Assembly: GCA_030653385.1 (NCBI GenBank)
Contig: JAURZM010000026.1
Span: 1 to 64,000, forward strand
Source of the DNA: Rubrivivax sp.
Lineage (GTDB): Bacteria; Pseudomonadota; Gammaproteobacteria; Burkholderiales; Burkholderiaceae_C
Length of the DNA stretch: 64,000 bases
Direction: 5' to 3'
Shown: one piece after another, positions 1 through 9,804 of the stretch
Layout: each line of letters opens with the position of its first letter
How positions within the stretch are numbered: position 1 is the first letter of the stretch
Translations under genes and position numbers: made by a program
Notes under the pieces: model-generated
The model's input: the letters and a program-made list of their open reading frames with translations, nothing else
What the model was told of the DNA's origin: nothing
The model's database searches: none

Positions 1-84
1 CAGGGCCAGGTCGCGTCGTGCTGGATGCACGTGGCCGACAGTGGTCACACCGAAGCGCCTGTGTTGTTGAAGGAAGCGGCATGA
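1..84 (+). CDS. 3' end of an upstream peptide-type ABC transporter ATPase (partial)
   Basis: The frame open from base 1 ends at a TGA at 82-84 and encodes about 27 residues beginning GQVASCWMHVAD. This resembles the C-terminal tail after the Cys-rich motif of OppF/DppF-type ATPases, where a short H/Q-V-A-C segment is typical. The TGA overlaps the ATG of the next gene (ATGA at 81-84), which fits two coupled ATPases of one oligopeptide/dipeptide transporter. Only the tail is visible, so the identity is an inference from the motif and the neighbour. Confidence 0.5.
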   Translation, partial: QGQVASCWMHVADSGHTEAPVLLKEAA

Positions 85-1076
85 ACCCCGATACCGAGGA
101 CAAACCTTTCGTCGACGTGCGCAACCTGCGCGTCACCTTCACCGGCGGCAAGAAACCGGTGGAGGCCGTCAACGGCGTGGACCTGCAGGTCAAACGCGGC
201 GAGGTGGTCGCGCTGATCGGCGAATCCGGCTCGGGCAAAAGCGTCACGCTGCGCAGCCTGCTGCGCCTGCACCCGCCAGGACGCAGCCGCATCGAAGGCG
301 CCATGCGCGTGGGCGACCAGGACGTGCTCGCGCTCGGTACACAAGCGCTGGCCGACTACCGCGGCAAGGTCGCGTCCATGATCTTCCAGGAGCCGCTGCT
401 CGCGCTCGACCCGGTGTACTCGGTGGGCGCGCAGATCACCGAGGCGATCCGTCGCCATGAAAACGTAAGCGCGGCGCAGGCGCAGCAACGTGCGCTGGAG
501 CTGTTCGAGCGCGTGCGCATTCCCAGCCCCGAGCGGCGGCTGCAGGCCTACCCGCACGAGATGTCGGGCGGCATGCGCCAGCGCGCCATGATCGCTCTGG
601 CCCTGGCCTGCCGGCCCCAGCTGTTGCTGGCCGACGAGCCCACCACCGCACTGGACGCCACGGTGCAGATCCAGATCTTGCTGCTGCTGCGCGAGCTGCA
701 GCGCGAACTGGGCCTTTCGGTCATCTTCGTTACCCACGACATCGGCGCCGCCGTGGAGGTGGCCGACCGCATCGCGGTGATGTACGCCGGGCGCATTGTG
801 GAAGAGGGCGCTGCAGCCACCCTGCTGCGTGCACCGCGCCACCCTTACACGCTGGCCCTGCTCAAGAGCCGCGCCAGCGGTGCACTGCCCAAGGGCACGC
901 GGCTGGAGACCATTGCCGGCTCGCCGCCCGACCTCACCGCCTTGCCCGCCGGCTGCGCGTTTTCCGACCGCTGCCGCATGGTGCAGGACGCCTGCAAGAC
1001 CACCCGTCCCGAGATCAGCTGGCTCGCCGCCGGCCACAGCGTGCGCTGCCTGCGCGTCGCCGAGACAGCCGCCTGA
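81..1076 (+). CDS. Peptide/nickel-type ABC transporter ATP-binding protein (DppD/OppD family)
   Basis: A 331-residue ATPase that would power import of peptides or related amides at the inner membrane. Visible motifs are Walker A GESGSGKS, the Q-loop at IFQEP, the signature [12 protein letters not shown], Walker B LLLADEPT and the switch His in VTHDI. The C-terminal oligopeptide-transporter domain has the CAFSDRC...C pattern. The start was set at 81 rather than the in-frame upstream ATG-like positions because the conserved N-terminal fold ([11 protein letters not shown]) begins shortly after it and the ATG overlaps the upstream stop. The permeases and binding protein are not in the window. The downstream amidase and carbamoylase suggest an amide or carbamoyl substrate, but that is inference. 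Confidence 0.9.
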   Translation: MNPDTEDKPFVDVRNLRVTFTGGKKPVEAVNGVDLQVKRGEVVALIGESGSGKSVTLRSLLRLHPPGRSRIEGAMRVGDQDVLALGTQALADYRGKVASMIFQEPLLALDPVYSVGAQITEAIRRHENVSAAQAQQRALELFERVRIPSPERRLQAYPHEMSGGMRQRAMIALALACRPQLLLADEPTTALDATVQIQILLLLRELQRELGLSVIFVTHDIGAAVEVADRIAVMYAGRIVEEGAAATLLRAPRHPYTLALLKSRASGALPKGTRLETIAGSPPDLTALPAGCAFSDRCRMVQDACKTTRPEISWLAAGHSVRCLRVAETAA

Positions 1077-1099
1077 CTTCACTCCAACAACAAGATCCC

Positions 1100-2305
1100 A
1101 TGACACCCCACGCCGACGTTCTGCACGATCCCGCCCGCGCCTTCATGCCTTACCCCGCCGTGCCGGTGCCGCGCGCGGCCACCGGGCCGCTCGCCGGCCT
1201 GGGCTTCGGGGTCAAGGACCTCTTTCACATCCAGGGTTACCCCACCAGCGGTGGCCAGCCCTTGCTGCTGGCGCTGCTCGGTGTGCAGACCCGCACGGCG
1301 CCCACGGTGCAGACCCTGCTGGACGCGGGCGCGCGCTTCGTGGGCAAGACCATCACCGACGAGCTGGCGTTTTCCATGAACGGGCAGAACGCGCACTTCG
1401 GTTCGCCCATCAACGGCGCCGCGCCCGACCGCATCGCCGGGGGTTCTTCGTGCGGCTCGGCGGCGGCGGTGTCGCACAGCCTGTGCGACTTTGCGCTGGG
1501 CACCGACACCGGCGGTTCGGTGCGTGCCCCGGCCAGCCATTGCGGCCTGGTCGGCCTGCGGCCCAGCCATGGCCGCGTGAGCCTGCAGGACGCGCTCGAC
1601 CTCGCGCCCAGCCTGGACACCTGCGGCTGGTTCACGCGCGACGTGCCCACCTTCGCCCGCGTGGCCAAGGTGCTGCTCGGTGACGATGCCCAACCCCTGC
1701 CGAAAAACGTGCGCCTGCTCGCCCCGGCCGACCTGTGGGCGCTGGCCACACCGGAAGCCCGCAAGGCGCTCGCGCCTGCGCGCAGCCAGATCGAGGCCGT
1801 GCTCGGCAAGGCCGGCAAGGCGCAGGTGGTGCTGGAGAGCCTGGACGCGATGTACTGGCACTTCCGCCACATCCAGGGCCACGAGTCGTGGCAGGTGGAC
1901 GGCGATTTCATTCGCCGCTTTGCGCCGCCGCTGGGCCCAGGTGTGGCGCAGCGTTTTGAGTGGAGTTCAAAAGTGACCGACGCGCAGGCCGCCGAGGGCC
2001 GTGCCTTCCGCGAGCGCTTCACCGACCACCTGACGCAACTGCTGGGCGACGACGGCGTGCTCGTCATGCCCACCATGCCCGACATCGCGCCCCGCGTGGC
2101 CGACCCGGAGAGCGCGCTGGAGGACTACCGCAACCGCGCCATCCGCCTGCTGTGTGTGGCCGGTTTGTCGGGGTTTCCGCAACTCAGCTTGCCGCTGGTG
2201 CGTCGCGCCGGAGCACCGCTGGGCATTTCGCTGCTGGGTCCGCGCGGCAGCGACCGCAGCCTGGTGCGCCTGGCCGAGCGCATCACCCGGGGAACCGGCA
2301 AATAG
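1100..2305 (+). CDS. Amidase signature family enzyme
   Basis: A 401-residue hydrolase of C-N amide bonds. The Ser-cisSer-Lys triad of the amidase signature family is visible: Lys39 in FGVKD, Ser116/117 in the Gly-Ser-rich GGSSCGSAAA loop, and Ser140 in GTDTGGSVR. It is shorter than GatA (about 480 residues) and closer in size to AMI1-type amidases, so a role in tRNA amidation is unlikely. It starts 23 bp after the ABC ATPase and precedes a GntR regulator and an M20 carbamoylase, so it probably acts on an imported amide. The substrate cannot be read from sequence. Confidence 0.88.
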   Translation: MTPHADVLHDPARAFMPYPAVPVPRAATGPLAGLGFGVKDLFHIQGYPTSGGQPLLLALLGVQTRTAPTVQTLLDAGARFVGKTITDELAFSMNGQNAHFGSPINGAAPDRIAGGSSCGSAAAVSHSLCDFALGTDTGGSVRAPASHCGLVGLRPSHGRVSLQDALDLAPSLDTCGWFTRDVPTFARVAKVLLGDDAQPLPKNVRLLAPADLWALATPEARKALAPARSQIEAVLGKAGKAQVVLESLDAMYWHFRHIQGHESWQVDGDFIRRFAPPLGPGVAQRFEWSSKVTDAQAAEGRAFRERFTDHLTQLLGDDGVLVMPTMPDIAPRVADPESALEDYRNRAIRLLCVAGLSGFPQLSLPLVRRAGAPLGISLLGPRGSDRSLVRLAERITRGTGK

Positions 2306-2349
2306 ACCCCCAAGGCACCGGTCGGCCAAGCCTGATCCAATGTTGATCC

Positions 2350-3087
2350 ATGAACACCGAGTTGCCCATTTCGCCCCCGTCCACCGACCCCGATGGCACC
2401 GCCACCGACCGGGTGTACGAGACCATCTACCGCGCCGTGCTGGAGCACCGCCTCGCGCCCGGCGAATGGCTGCGCGAAGCCGAGATGGCGACCGAGTTCA
2501 AGGTCTCGCGCACGGTGGTGCGCCAGGCCCTGCAGCGCCTCGCGCAAGACCAGGTGATCGAGTTGCGCCACAACCGCGGCGCGCGTGTGCCGCTGCCCAG
2601 CCTGGAAGACGCGGTCCATGTGTTCGAGGCGCGGCGCATCGTGGAATGCGAGGTGGCACGCCGCCTGGGTGGCCGGCTGACACCTGAGCAGCTGGCCGAG
2701 CTGCGCGCAGTGGCGCAGGCCGAACAGGCCGCCGACCAGCGCGGCGACCGGGCCGAAGCCATCCGCATGTCGGGTGAGTTTCACCACGCGCTCACGCGCA
2801 TGCACGGCAACCCGGTGTTCGGCCGCCTGCTCAACGGCCTGCTGCCCACCACCTCGCTGCTGATGGCGCGCTTCAAGGTCGATGGCGGGCAGGTCTGCGT
2901 GGCCCACCGCCATGTGGACCTGATCGATGCCCTGCTGCGCGGCAGCGCGCCCGCCGCCGCCGAGATGCGCAAACACCTGGTGGAGCTGGAGCGCTCGCTG
3001 GTCGACACGCCGGTGCGTGGCCGGCGCCTGCGCGATGCCTTTGCCGCCTACCGCGACACCCCACAGCCAGAACCCGAACTGCCATGA
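2350..3087 (+). CDS. GntR family transcriptional regulator, FCD subfamily
   Basis: A 245-residue regulator. The N-terminal winged helix covers about residues 18-85, with the GntR motif around EAEMATEFKVSRTVVRQAL. The C-terminal all-helical FCD ligand domain includes the metal-site segment GEFHHALTRMHGN. FCD regulators usually repress catabolic genes and are released by an organic acid effector, so it probably controls the surrounding amidase/carbamoylase/ABC genes. Its stop overlaps the next start (ATGA at 3084-3087), so it is translationally coupled to the carbamoylase. Confidence 0.9.
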   Translation: MNTELPISPPSTDPDGTATDRVYETIYRAVLEHRLAPGEWLREAEMATEFKVSRTVVRQALQRLAQDQVIELRHNRGARVPLPSLEDAVHVFEARRIVECEVARRLGGRLTPEQLAELRAVAQAEQAADQRGDRAEAIRMSGEFHHALTRMHGNPVFGRLLNGLLPTTSLLMARFKVDGGQVCVAHRHVDLIDALLRGSAPAAAEMRKHLVELERSLVDTPVRGRRLRDAFAAYRDTPQPEPELP

Positions 3088-4364
3088 ACACCCTCACACC
3101 CACACCCACACCCTCATACACCACCGCTACCACCGGCCTGCGCATCGATGGCGAGCGCCTGTGGGCCTCGCTCATGGAGCTGGCGCAGATCGGCGCCACG
3201 CCCAAGGGCGGCGTTTGCCGCCTCGCGCTGACCGATCTCGACCGCCAGGGCCGCGACCTGGTGACGCGCTGGGCGCGCGAAGCCGGCATGAGCGTCACGG
3301 TCGACAAGATCGGCAATGTGTTCATGCGCCGGCCCGGGCGCAACCCGGCACTGCCCCCGGTCATGACCGGCAGCCACATCGACACACAGCCCACCGGCGG
3401 CAAGTTCGACGGCAACTACGGGGTGTTGGCGGGCATCGAGGTGGTGCGCACGCTCAACGACCACGGCATCCAGACCGAAGCGCCCATCGAGGTGGCTTTC
3501 TGGACCAACGAAGAAGGTTCACGTTTTGTGCCGGTGATGATGGGCTCGGGGGTGTTCGCCAAGGCCTTCACCTTGGAACACGCCTACGCCGCCACCGATA
3601 CCGAAGGCAAGACGGTGCAGGGCGAGCTGGAACGCATTGGCTACATCGGCCCCGAAGAACCCGGCGACCACCCGATCGGCTGTTACTTCGAAACCCACAT
3701 CGAACAGGGCCCGGTGCTGGAAGACAACGACAAGACCATCGGCGTGGTCACCGGTGTGCTGGGCATCCGCTGGTACGACTGCGTCGTGACCGGCATGGAA
3801 GCCCATGCCGGCCCGACGCCGATGGCGCTGCGCAAGGACGCGCTGCAGGTGGCCGCCGCGTTGATGCAGGAAGTGGTGGCCTGCGCCCACCGCCACCCGC
3901 CGCATGGGCGCGGCACCGTGGGCATGGTGCAGGTGTTCCCGAACAGCCGCAACGTGATCCCGGGCCGGGTGAAGTTCAGCATCGACGTGCGCAATGCCAG
4001 CGACGCGCTGTGTGATGCGATGGACGCCGACATCCGCGCGGTAGCGGCGCGGCTCAGCGCCGAAAGTGGTTTGCCGATCGAAATCACGCCGGTGTCCGCC
4101 TACCCGGCACAGCCCTTCCACGCCGAGTGTGTGGAAGCGGTGGCCAAGGCGGCCGAGCGGCTGGGTTATTCAAACATGCGCGCCGTCTCGGGCGCGGGGC
4201 ACGACGCCGTCTACATGGCACGGCTGGCGCCGGCCGGCATGATCTTCATCCCGTGCAAGGACGGCATCAGCCACAACGAGATCGAAGACGCGAAGCCCGA
4301 GCACATCACGGCCGGCTGCAACGTGTTGCTGCATGCGATGCTGGAGCGCGCCGGCGCGGTCTGA
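3084..4364 (+). CDS. M20 family Zn-dependent N-carbamoyl-amino-acid hydrolase / allantoate amidohydrolase-like
   Basis: A 426-residue metalloamidase of the hydantoinase/carbamoylase branch, which releases ammonia and CO2 from N-carbamoyl or ureido substrates. Metal-ligand motifs are visible in order: GSHIDTQPTGGKFDG (His, Asp), TNEEGSRF (Glu), ETHIEQGP (His) and SHNEIED (His). The substrate carboxylate loop GRVKFSIDVR is also present. The N-terminus has a short repeat-derived TPTPTP stretch encoded by ACACCC-like repeats at about 3087-3112. Beta-ureidopropionase, L-carbamoylase and allantoate amidohydrolase share these motifs and cannot be separated here. Confidence 0.88.
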   Translation: MNTLTPTPTPSYTTATTGLRIDGERLWASLMELAQIGATPKGGVCRLALTDLDRQGRDLVTRWAREAGMSVTVDKIGNVFMRRPGRNPALPPVMTGSHIDTQPTGGKFDGNYGVLAGIEVVRTLNDHGIQTEAPIEVAFWTNEEGSRFVPVMMGSGVFAKAFTLEHAYAATDTEGKTVQGELERIGYIGPEEPGDHPIGCYFETHIEQGPVLEDNDKTIGVVTGVLGIRWYDCVVTGMEAHAGPTPMALRKDALQVAAALMQEVVACAHRHPPHGRGTVGMVQVFPNSRNVIPGRVKFSIDVRNASDALCDAMDADIRAVAARLSAESGLPIEITPVSAYPAQPFHAECVEAVAKAAERLGYSNMRAVSGAGHDAVYMARLAPAGMIFIPCKDGISHNEIEDAKPEHITAGCNVLLHAMLERAGAV

Positions 4365-4384
4365 TCCGACTTTGCCTTTGACTG

Positions 4385-4411
4385 GCTCCCTCTCCCCGAG
4401 GGAGAGGGAGC
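4385..4411. repeat. Perfect 12-bp inverted repeat (REP-like or bidirectional attenuator)
   Basis: GCTCCCTCTCCC at 4385-4396 is followed by loop CGA and its exact reverse complement at 4400-4411. It sits between two convergent genes (stops at 4364 and 4435). There is no T tract, so it is more likely a REP-like palindrome or RNA 3'-end stabiliser than a classical Rho-independent terminator. Confidence 0.6.
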
Positions 4412-4434
4412 AAGACCGAAACAGCCTATGTGCT

Positions 4435-4794
4435 TCAAGTGCGCGTGCGCCGCGTCCAGTCGTCGGCGTCGAAGCCGATGGTGATGCTGCCGTCGGCCCA
4501 CTCCACCACCGGCCGCTTGATGACGCTGGGCGTGGCCCGCATCGCGGCTTGCGCGCTGTAGGCGTCCACCACCGCGGCCTTCGCCGCGTCGTCCAGGCCG
4601 CGCCAGGCCGTGCCCTTGCGGTTCAGCACCACTTCCCAGCCGTGTGTGGCCACCCAGGCTGCCAGGTGCTCGGCCGGCACACCGGCCTTCTTGAAGTCGT
4701 GGAAACCGTGCGTCACACCCTGCTCGGTCAACCACGTGCGGGCGCGTTTGACGGTGTCGCAGTTGGGAATGCCGAAGAGCGTGACGGTGGCCAT
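4435..4794 (-). CDS. ArsC/Spx-like thioredoxin-fold protein, YffB type
   Basis: A 119-residue protein with the YffB pattern: TLFGIPNCDTVKRA at the N-terminus, the FHDFKKAGV segment and the later SVIKRPVVEW segment typical of the ArsC-related fold. It has a single Cys at residue 12, not a CxxC. Family members bind glutathione or act as uncharacterised reductase-like proteins, and arsenate reduction should not be assumed. It lies 11 bp downstream of fbp on the same strand, so it is probably the last gene of the pepN-fbp unit. Confidence 0.85.
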   Translation of the reverse strand: MATVTLFGIPNCDTVKRARTWLTEQGVTHGFHDFKKAGVPAEHLAAWVATHGWEVVLNRKGTAWRGLDDAAKAAVVDAYSAQAAMRATPSVIKRPVVEWADGSITIGFDADDWTRRTRT

Positions 4795-4805
4795 GGCAGA
4801 GGGGC

Positions 4806-5813
4806 TCAGGTCGCCGACCGGTGGTAGTCGGTCACGCGCTGCACTTCGTTTTTCGAACCCAGCACCACACTCACCCGTTCGTGCAGCTTGGTCGGCACCA
4901 GGTCCAGGATGCGTTCGTGGCCGTTGGTGGCCGCGCCGCCGGCCTGTTCGACGATGAAGGCCATCGGGTTGGCCTCGTACATCAGGCGCAGCTTGCCGGG
5001 TTTGTCGGGTTCGCGTTTGTCCCAGGGGTAGAGGAAGACACCCCCGCGCGTCAGGATGCGGTGCACGTCGGCCACCATGCTGGCCACCCAGCGCATGTTG
5101 AAGTCCTTGCCACGCGGGCCTTCCTTGCCGGCCAGGCATTCGTCGATGTAGCGTGTGACCGGCGGCGCCCAGTGCCGCATATTGGACATGTTGATCGCAA
5201 ACTCCTTCGTGTCTTCCGGAATCTGCACACCGCTGTCGGTCAGCACCCACGAACCCGACTCGCGGTTCAGCGTGAACATGGCCACGCCATCGCCCAGCGT
5301 CAGCACCAGCGTGGTCTGCGGGCCGTAGACGCAATAACCGGCGGCGGCCTGGTGTTTGCCGGGCTGGTGGAAGTCTTCTTCGCTGACACCGCGGGTGTGG
5401 CCCACCTTGCGCAGCACGCTGAAGATGGTGCCGATGCTGACGTTGACATCGATGTTGCTGCTGCCGTCCAGCGGGTCGAAGAGCAGCAGGTATTCACCTT
5501 GCGGGTAGCGGTTGGGCACGACGTGGATGCTGTCCATCTCTTCGCTGGCCATGGCCGCCAGGTGGCCGCCCCATTCATTGGCCTCGATCAGCACCTCGTT
5601 GCTGATGACGTCCAGTTTCTTCTGGATCTCGCCCTGCACGTTTTCGCTGTGGGCGCTGCCCAGCACGTCGCCCAATGCGCCCTTGTTGACGGCGATGGCG
5701 ATGTGTTTGCAGGCACGGGCCACGACCTCGATCAAGAGGCGCAACTGGGCCGGGATGCGGCCGTGTTCGCGCTGCTGTTCGACCAGGTACTGGGTGAGGC
5801 TGATGCGTTTCAT
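4806..5813 (-). CDS. fbp: Fructose-1,6-bisphosphatase class I
   Basis: A 335-residue cytoplasmic enzyme that hydrolyses fructose 1,6-bisphosphate in gluconeogenesis or carbon fixation. The metal/phosphate motif [20 protein letters not shown] is intact, as is the C-terminal substrate motif [18 protein letters not shown] at 5813 ([10 protein letters not shown]) is preferred over an in-frame start 18 codons upstream because class I enzymes begin close to this point and the longer form would run back into the 3' end of pepN. Gap to pepN is 28 bp. Confidence 0.95.
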   Translation of the reverse strand: MKRISLTQYLVEQQREHGRIPAQLRLLIEVVARACKHIAIAVNKGALGDVLGSAHSENVQGEIQKKLDVISNEVLIEANEWGGHLAAMASEEMDSIHVVPNRYPQGEYLLLFDPLDGSSNIDVNVSIGTIFSVLRKVGHTRGVSEEDFHQPGKHQAAAGYCVYGPQTTLVLTLGDGVAMFTLNRESGSWVLTDSGVQIPEDTKEFAINMSNMRHWAPPVTRYIDECLAGKEGPRGKDFNMRWVASMVADVHRILTRGGVFLYPWDKREPDKPGKLRLMYEANPMAFIVEQAGGAATNGHERILDLVPTKLHERVSVVLGSKNEVQRVTDYHRSAT

Positions 5814-5841
5814 GGCAGCTTGCATGGGCAGGTGCAGGGTT

Positions 5842-8523
5842 TCAGTGGGATTCGAGCGCGCGGCCAACGACCTCGCGCACGTCGCTGCTCAGGTCGGGTT
5901 TGGCGGCCACACGGGCGATGGCTTCGCGCGCGGCGCTGCGGTAGGGCTCGGCCAGGCTGGCCCAGCGGTCCATCGCACGGGCCATGCGGCCCGCCACGTG
6001 GCCGTTGATGGCGTCGATCTCGATCAGCTTGTCGGCCCACAACACATAACCGGCGGCGTCGGCGCGGTGGAAGGCCGCCGGGTTGGCCGTGAACAGCGCC
6101 GACAGCAGGCTGCGCGCGCGGTTGGGGTTCTTCAGCGAAAAGTCCGGGTGCTTCAGCAGCGCCTTGGCGCGGGCAAAGGCGCTGCCCGGCTGACCCACAT
6201 GCACACCGGGCACGGGCTCGGGTGCGGTGGCCTGCAACTGGAACCACTTGTCCAGCACCAGCGCGTCGCCGACAGCCAGTGAGTGGAAGCGGGCGATGGC
6301 GGTGTCGGCCAGCAGCGAGTGTGAATGCACCAGGACCTGCAAGGCACCCAGGCGGTCGCTCATGTTGCTGGCGTCCTTGAAGCGCTGGTAGGCACGGCCC
6401 TGCCACACCGCGTCGCCGGTTCGAACGGCGTGCAGGCACAGGTGCTGCAGCGCCAGGTTGGCCAGCGCGCGGCGGCCGGACTGGGCTGTGCCGGGGCTGT
6501 AACCTTCGTGCACCTGGTGGCCTTCCCAGGCGGCGGCCCAGTCGGCGTGCAGCCTTTCGGCCATCAGCGCGCGCCACTGTTCGCGCACGGTGTGGATGCG
6601 CTGCGGGTCGACGCTGCCCAGCTGTTCGGCCACGTAGGCTTCGCTGGGTGCCACCAGCAGCAGCGCCTTGAAGGCAGGGTCCAGGGCCGGGTCCTGCAGC
6701 GTGCGGCTGAAGGCGCTGGCCAGGGCATCGTCCAGCACCGGGGCTTGCCCGGCATTCACGGCGTCCAGCAGGCGGTTCAGCACCAGTTGCTGGCCGGCTT
6801 CCCAGCGGTTGAAGGGGTCGATGTCGTGGGCCAGCAGCACCAGGCGCTGCTCGTCCGACAGGCCGTCGTTCAGACGCACCGGCGCCGAAAAACCGCGCAG
6901 CAGTGAATGCACGGGCGGCTGGGTGATGTGCTCGAAGGTCCAGCTCTGCTCCGCGTCTTCCAGCACAAGCAGGCGCGGCGCGGCCAGTTGCTGCCCGTCG
7001 GCGCCGATCAGGCCCATGGCCACCGGCATCACGAAGGGCAACTTGGTGGGCTGGCCTGGCGATGCATCGGCCGACTGGCGCAGCGTGAGCGTGTAGGTCT
7101 GCGCCGCCGCGTCGTACTGGCCCACGGCGGCCACACGTGGTGTGCCGGCCTGTGCGTACCAGCGCTTGAAGGAGTCCAGCTTTGCAGCGAGTTCGCTGCC
7201 CGGGTTGGCGTCGGCAATCGCTTGCGCGAAGTCGTCGCAGGTCACGGCCTGGCCGTCGTGGCGCTGGAAGTACAGCTGCATGCCGGCGGCAAAACCTTCG
7301 CGACCCACCAGCGTGTGCATCATGCGCACGACCTCGGCGCCCTTTTCGTACACCGTGGCGGTGTAGAAATTGTTGATCTCCAGGTAGCTGTCGGGTCGCA
7401 CCGGGTGCGCCATGGGGCCGGCGTCTTCGGGGAACTGCATGGCCCGCAGCCGCACCACGTCCTGGATGCGCTTGACGGCGCGGGCCGACGGCGAACCGGC
7501 CATGTCCATGCTGAATTCCTGGTCGCGGAAAACCGTCAGGCCTTCTTTCAGCGACAGCTGGAACCAGTCGCGGCAAGTGATGCGGTTGCCGGTCCAGTTG
7601 TGGAAGTACTCGTGGGCAATGACACTTTCGATGCCCGCGAAGTCTTCATCGGTGGCGGTGGCGGGGCTGGCCAGCACGTATTTGGTGTTGAAGACGTTGA
7701 GGCCCTTGTTTTCCATCGCGCCGCCGTTGTAGTCCTCGACGGCGACCACCATGAAACGGTCCAGGTCCAGCGCCAGGCCGAAGCGCGCTTCGTCCCACAC
7801 CACGCTGGCCACCAGCGAGTTCATCGCGTGTTCGGTTTTTTCCAGGTCGCCACGTCGCACGTACACCTGCAACAGATGGTCACGCCCGGCACGGGTGCGG
7901 ATGCGCTGCTCACGCGCCACCAGTTGCCCGGCCACCAGCGCAAACAGGTAGCTGGGCTTGGGGAAGGGGTCGTGCCACTTGGCAAAGTGGCGGCCGTTGT
8001 CCAGATCGCCCTGTTCCAGCAGGTTGCCGTTGCTCAGCAGCACCGGGTACTTCGTTTTGTCGGCGCGCAGCGTGACGGTGTAGACCGCCATCACGTCGGG
8101 CCGGTCCAGGAAGTAGGTGATGCGACGAAAGCCTTCGGCTTCGCATTGGGTGCACATCATCGGCGCACCACCGCCACCGCTGGTGTACAGGCCCGACAGC
8201 TCGGTGTTTTTGTCGGGCGCACAGGTGTTACGGATGTCCAGCGTGAAGCTGTCGCCTTCGGGCGGGTTGTCGATCACCAGGTCGCCACCTTCGTGGCGGA
8301 AGGACACGCTCTGGCCGTTGGCCTGCACACGCAGCAAGGTCAGGTCCACGCCGTGCAGGCGCAGCGGCTGGCGTTCCAGTGCCGGGTTGCGTTCGATCTG
8401 CAATCGGCTGGCGACGATGGTCTTGGCCGGCTCCAGGTCAAACGTCAGCTCGACGGCGCGGATGAAAAAGGCCGGGGCCTGGTAGGCCTCACGGCGCACG
8501 AGGGTGTTGCTGGCTTCACGCAT
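5842..8523 (-). CDS. pepN: Aminopeptidase N (M1 family)
   Basis: An 893-residue zinc aminopeptidase that removes N-terminal residues from peptides in the cytoplasm. The substrate N-terminus motif [12 protein letters not shown] is near residue 268. The zinc site [14 protein letters not shown] is near residue 302, with the third ligand Glu in [14 protein letters not shown]. Length matches the E. coli-type enzyme (about 870). The start was set at 8523 ([12 protein letters not shown]) because residues upstream are low complexity and lie in the gap after prfB. It is followed by fbp after 28 bp. Confidence 0.95.
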   Translation of the reverse strand: MREASNTLVRREAYQAPAFFIRAVELTFDLEPAKTIVASRLQIERNPALERQPLRLHGVDLTLLRVQANGQSVSFRHEGGDLVIDNPPEGDSFTLDIRNTCAPDKNTELSGLYTSGGGGAPMMCTQCEAEGFRRITYFLDRPDVMAVYTVTLRADKTKYPVLLSNGNLLEQGDLDNGRHFAKWHDPFPKPSYLFALVAGQLVAREQRIRTRAGRDHLLQVYVRRGDLEKTEHAMNSLVASVVWDEARFGLALDLDRFMVVAVEDYNGGAMENKGLNVFNTKYVLASPATATDEDFAGIESVIAHEYFHNWTGNRITCRDWFQLSLKEGLTVFRDQEFSMDMAGSPSARAVKRIQDVVRLRAMQFPEDAGPMAHPVRPDSYLEINNFYTATVYEKGAEVVRMMHTLVGREGFAAGMQLYFQRHDGQAVTCDDFAQAIADANPGSELAAKLDSFKRWYAQAGTPRVAAVGQYDAAAQTYTLTLRQSADASPGQPTKLPFVMPVAMGLIGADGQQLAAPRLLVLEDAEQSWTFEHITQPPVHSLLRGFSAPVRLNDGLSDEQRLVLLAHDIDPFNRWEAGQQLVLNRLLDAVNAGQAPVLDDALASAFSRTLQDPALDPAFKALLLVAPSEAYVAEQLGSVDPQRIHTVREQWRALMAERLHADWAAAWEGHQVHEGYSPGTAQSGRRALANLALQHLCLHAVRTGDAVWQGRAYQRFKDASNMSDRLGALQVLVHSHSLLADTAIARFHSLAVGDALVLDKWFQLQATAPEPVPGVHVGQPGSAFARAKALLKHPDFSLKNPNRARSLLSALFTANPAAFHRADAAGYVLWADKLIEIDAINGHVAGRMARAMDRWASLAEPYRSAAREAIARVAAKPDLSSDVREVVGRALESH

Positions 8524-8600
8524 GGTGTGCGGTTTCCTGTTGCAGCGCGCGGGTGGCGGCGCAGTTGTCTCGCCGGGCGCCGCTGAAGCGGCGCGCCGGC

Positions 8601-9705
8601 TCACAGCCCCTGTTTGAGGCTGGCTTCGATGAAGGGGTCCAGATCACCGTCCAGCACCTTCTGCGTATTGCTGAGCTCAACATTGGTGCGCAGGTCCTTG
8701 ATGCGGCTCTGGTCCAGCACATAACTGCGGATCTGGTGGCCCCAGCCGACATCGGTCTTGGTGTCTTCCAGCTTCTGCTGTTCTTCCTGGCGCTTGCGCA
8801 TCTCGAAGTCGTACAGGCGTGAGCGCAGCCGCTGCCAGGCGATGTCGCGGTTGCCATGCTGGCTGCGGCCGTCCTGGCACTGCACCACGATGCCGGTGGG
8901 GATGTGCGTCAAGCGCACCGCCGAATCGGTCTTGTTGATGTGCTGACCGCCCGCGCCCGATGCGCGGAAGGTGTCGGTGCGCACGTCGGACGGGTTGATT
9001 TCGACGACGAAGCTGTCGTCGATTTCCGGGTACACGAACAGCGACGCAAAACTGGTGTGGCGCCCGCCCGCGCTGTCGAAGGGGCTCTTGCGCACCAGCC
9101 GGTGCACGCCGGTTTCGGTGCGCAGGTGGCCGAAGGCGTAGTCACCTTCGATCTTGATGGTGGCGTTTTTGATGCCGGCCACGTCACCCGCGGTTTCGTC
9201 TTCGACCGTGGCCTTGAAGCCCTTGCGTTCGGCGTACTTCAGGTACTGGCGCAGCAGCATGCCGGCCCAGTCGCAGGCTTCGGTGCCCCCGGCACCGGCC
9301 TGGATGTCGACGAAGCAGTTCAGCGGGTCGGCCTCGTTGCTGAACATGCGGCGGAATTCCAGCTGTTCCACCGACTCGCGCAGCTTGTTCGCTTCGGCTT
9401 CCATGGCCAGGATGCCGGCTTCGTCGCCTTCATCCTTGCTCATCTCGAACAGTTCGGTGTTGTCGGCCAGGTTGCTGGCCAGGTGGTCGATGGTGGCGAC
9501 CACGGTTTCCAGCGCCTTCTTTTCGCGGCCCAGTTCCTGGGCGCGTTTGGGGTCGTTCCAGACCGCGGGGTTTTCCAGCGCGGCGTTGACTTCGTTCAGG
9601 CGCAGGCTTTTGCGGTCGTAGTCAAAGATACCCCCGGAGCTGCTGGGTGCGGGTGCTCAGGTCGGAAAGCAGCGAGCCGACGGAGTTGATGTGCAAGGCG
9701 TCCAT
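8601..9705 (-). CDS. prfB: Peptide chain release factor 2 with programmed +1 frameshift
   Basis: Release factor 2 recognises UGA and UAA stop codons. Translation begins at ATG 9705, reads 27 codons to an in-frame TGA at 9622-9624, then shifts +1 at CTT-TGA-C to the main frame (GAC at 9621-9623), giving about 367 residues, close to the E. coli length (365). Visible motifs are the stop-recognition tripeptide in RKSPFDS, the peptidyl-hydrolysis motif [18 protein letters not shown], and the coiled N-terminal domain. An annotator that ignores recoding would call only the part from about 9503 downward. Confidence 0.95.
9621..9637 (-). promoter_or_regulatory. prfB autoregulatory +1 frameshift signal
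   Basis: Read on the minus strand the site is CCGGGGGTATCTTTGAC: a Shine-Dalgarno-like G run, a three-base spacer, the slippery CTT codon, the weak UGA stop and a following C. This is the canonical RF2 autoregulation signal, where low RF2 favours frameshifting over termination. Both frames on either side encode RF2-like sequence, which supports a functional shift rather than a sequencing error. Confidence 0.93.
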
Positions 9706-9804
9706 GGATTCTCTTCAGTGGCCCGTGGGAACAGGCCGGTGGTTCGAGCCCACGATTCTCTCATGCAGGTGCCCGCCCACCCGGGCTGGCGGCAGCGCCT
9801 GCGC

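Noticed and set aside
3087..3112. Phase-variable repeat in the carbamoylase N-terminus
   Set aside because: The ACACCC-like units are six bases and imperfect, so copy changes would keep the frame; no sign of switching.
4435..4794. Arsenate reductase and an arsenic resistance operon
   Set aside because: The protein is of the YffB type and the neighbours are metabolic, with no arsB, arsH or arsR.
4821..8586. Long plus-strand open frames across fbp and pepN
   Set aside because: They are antisense shadows; all recognised motifs are on the minus strand.
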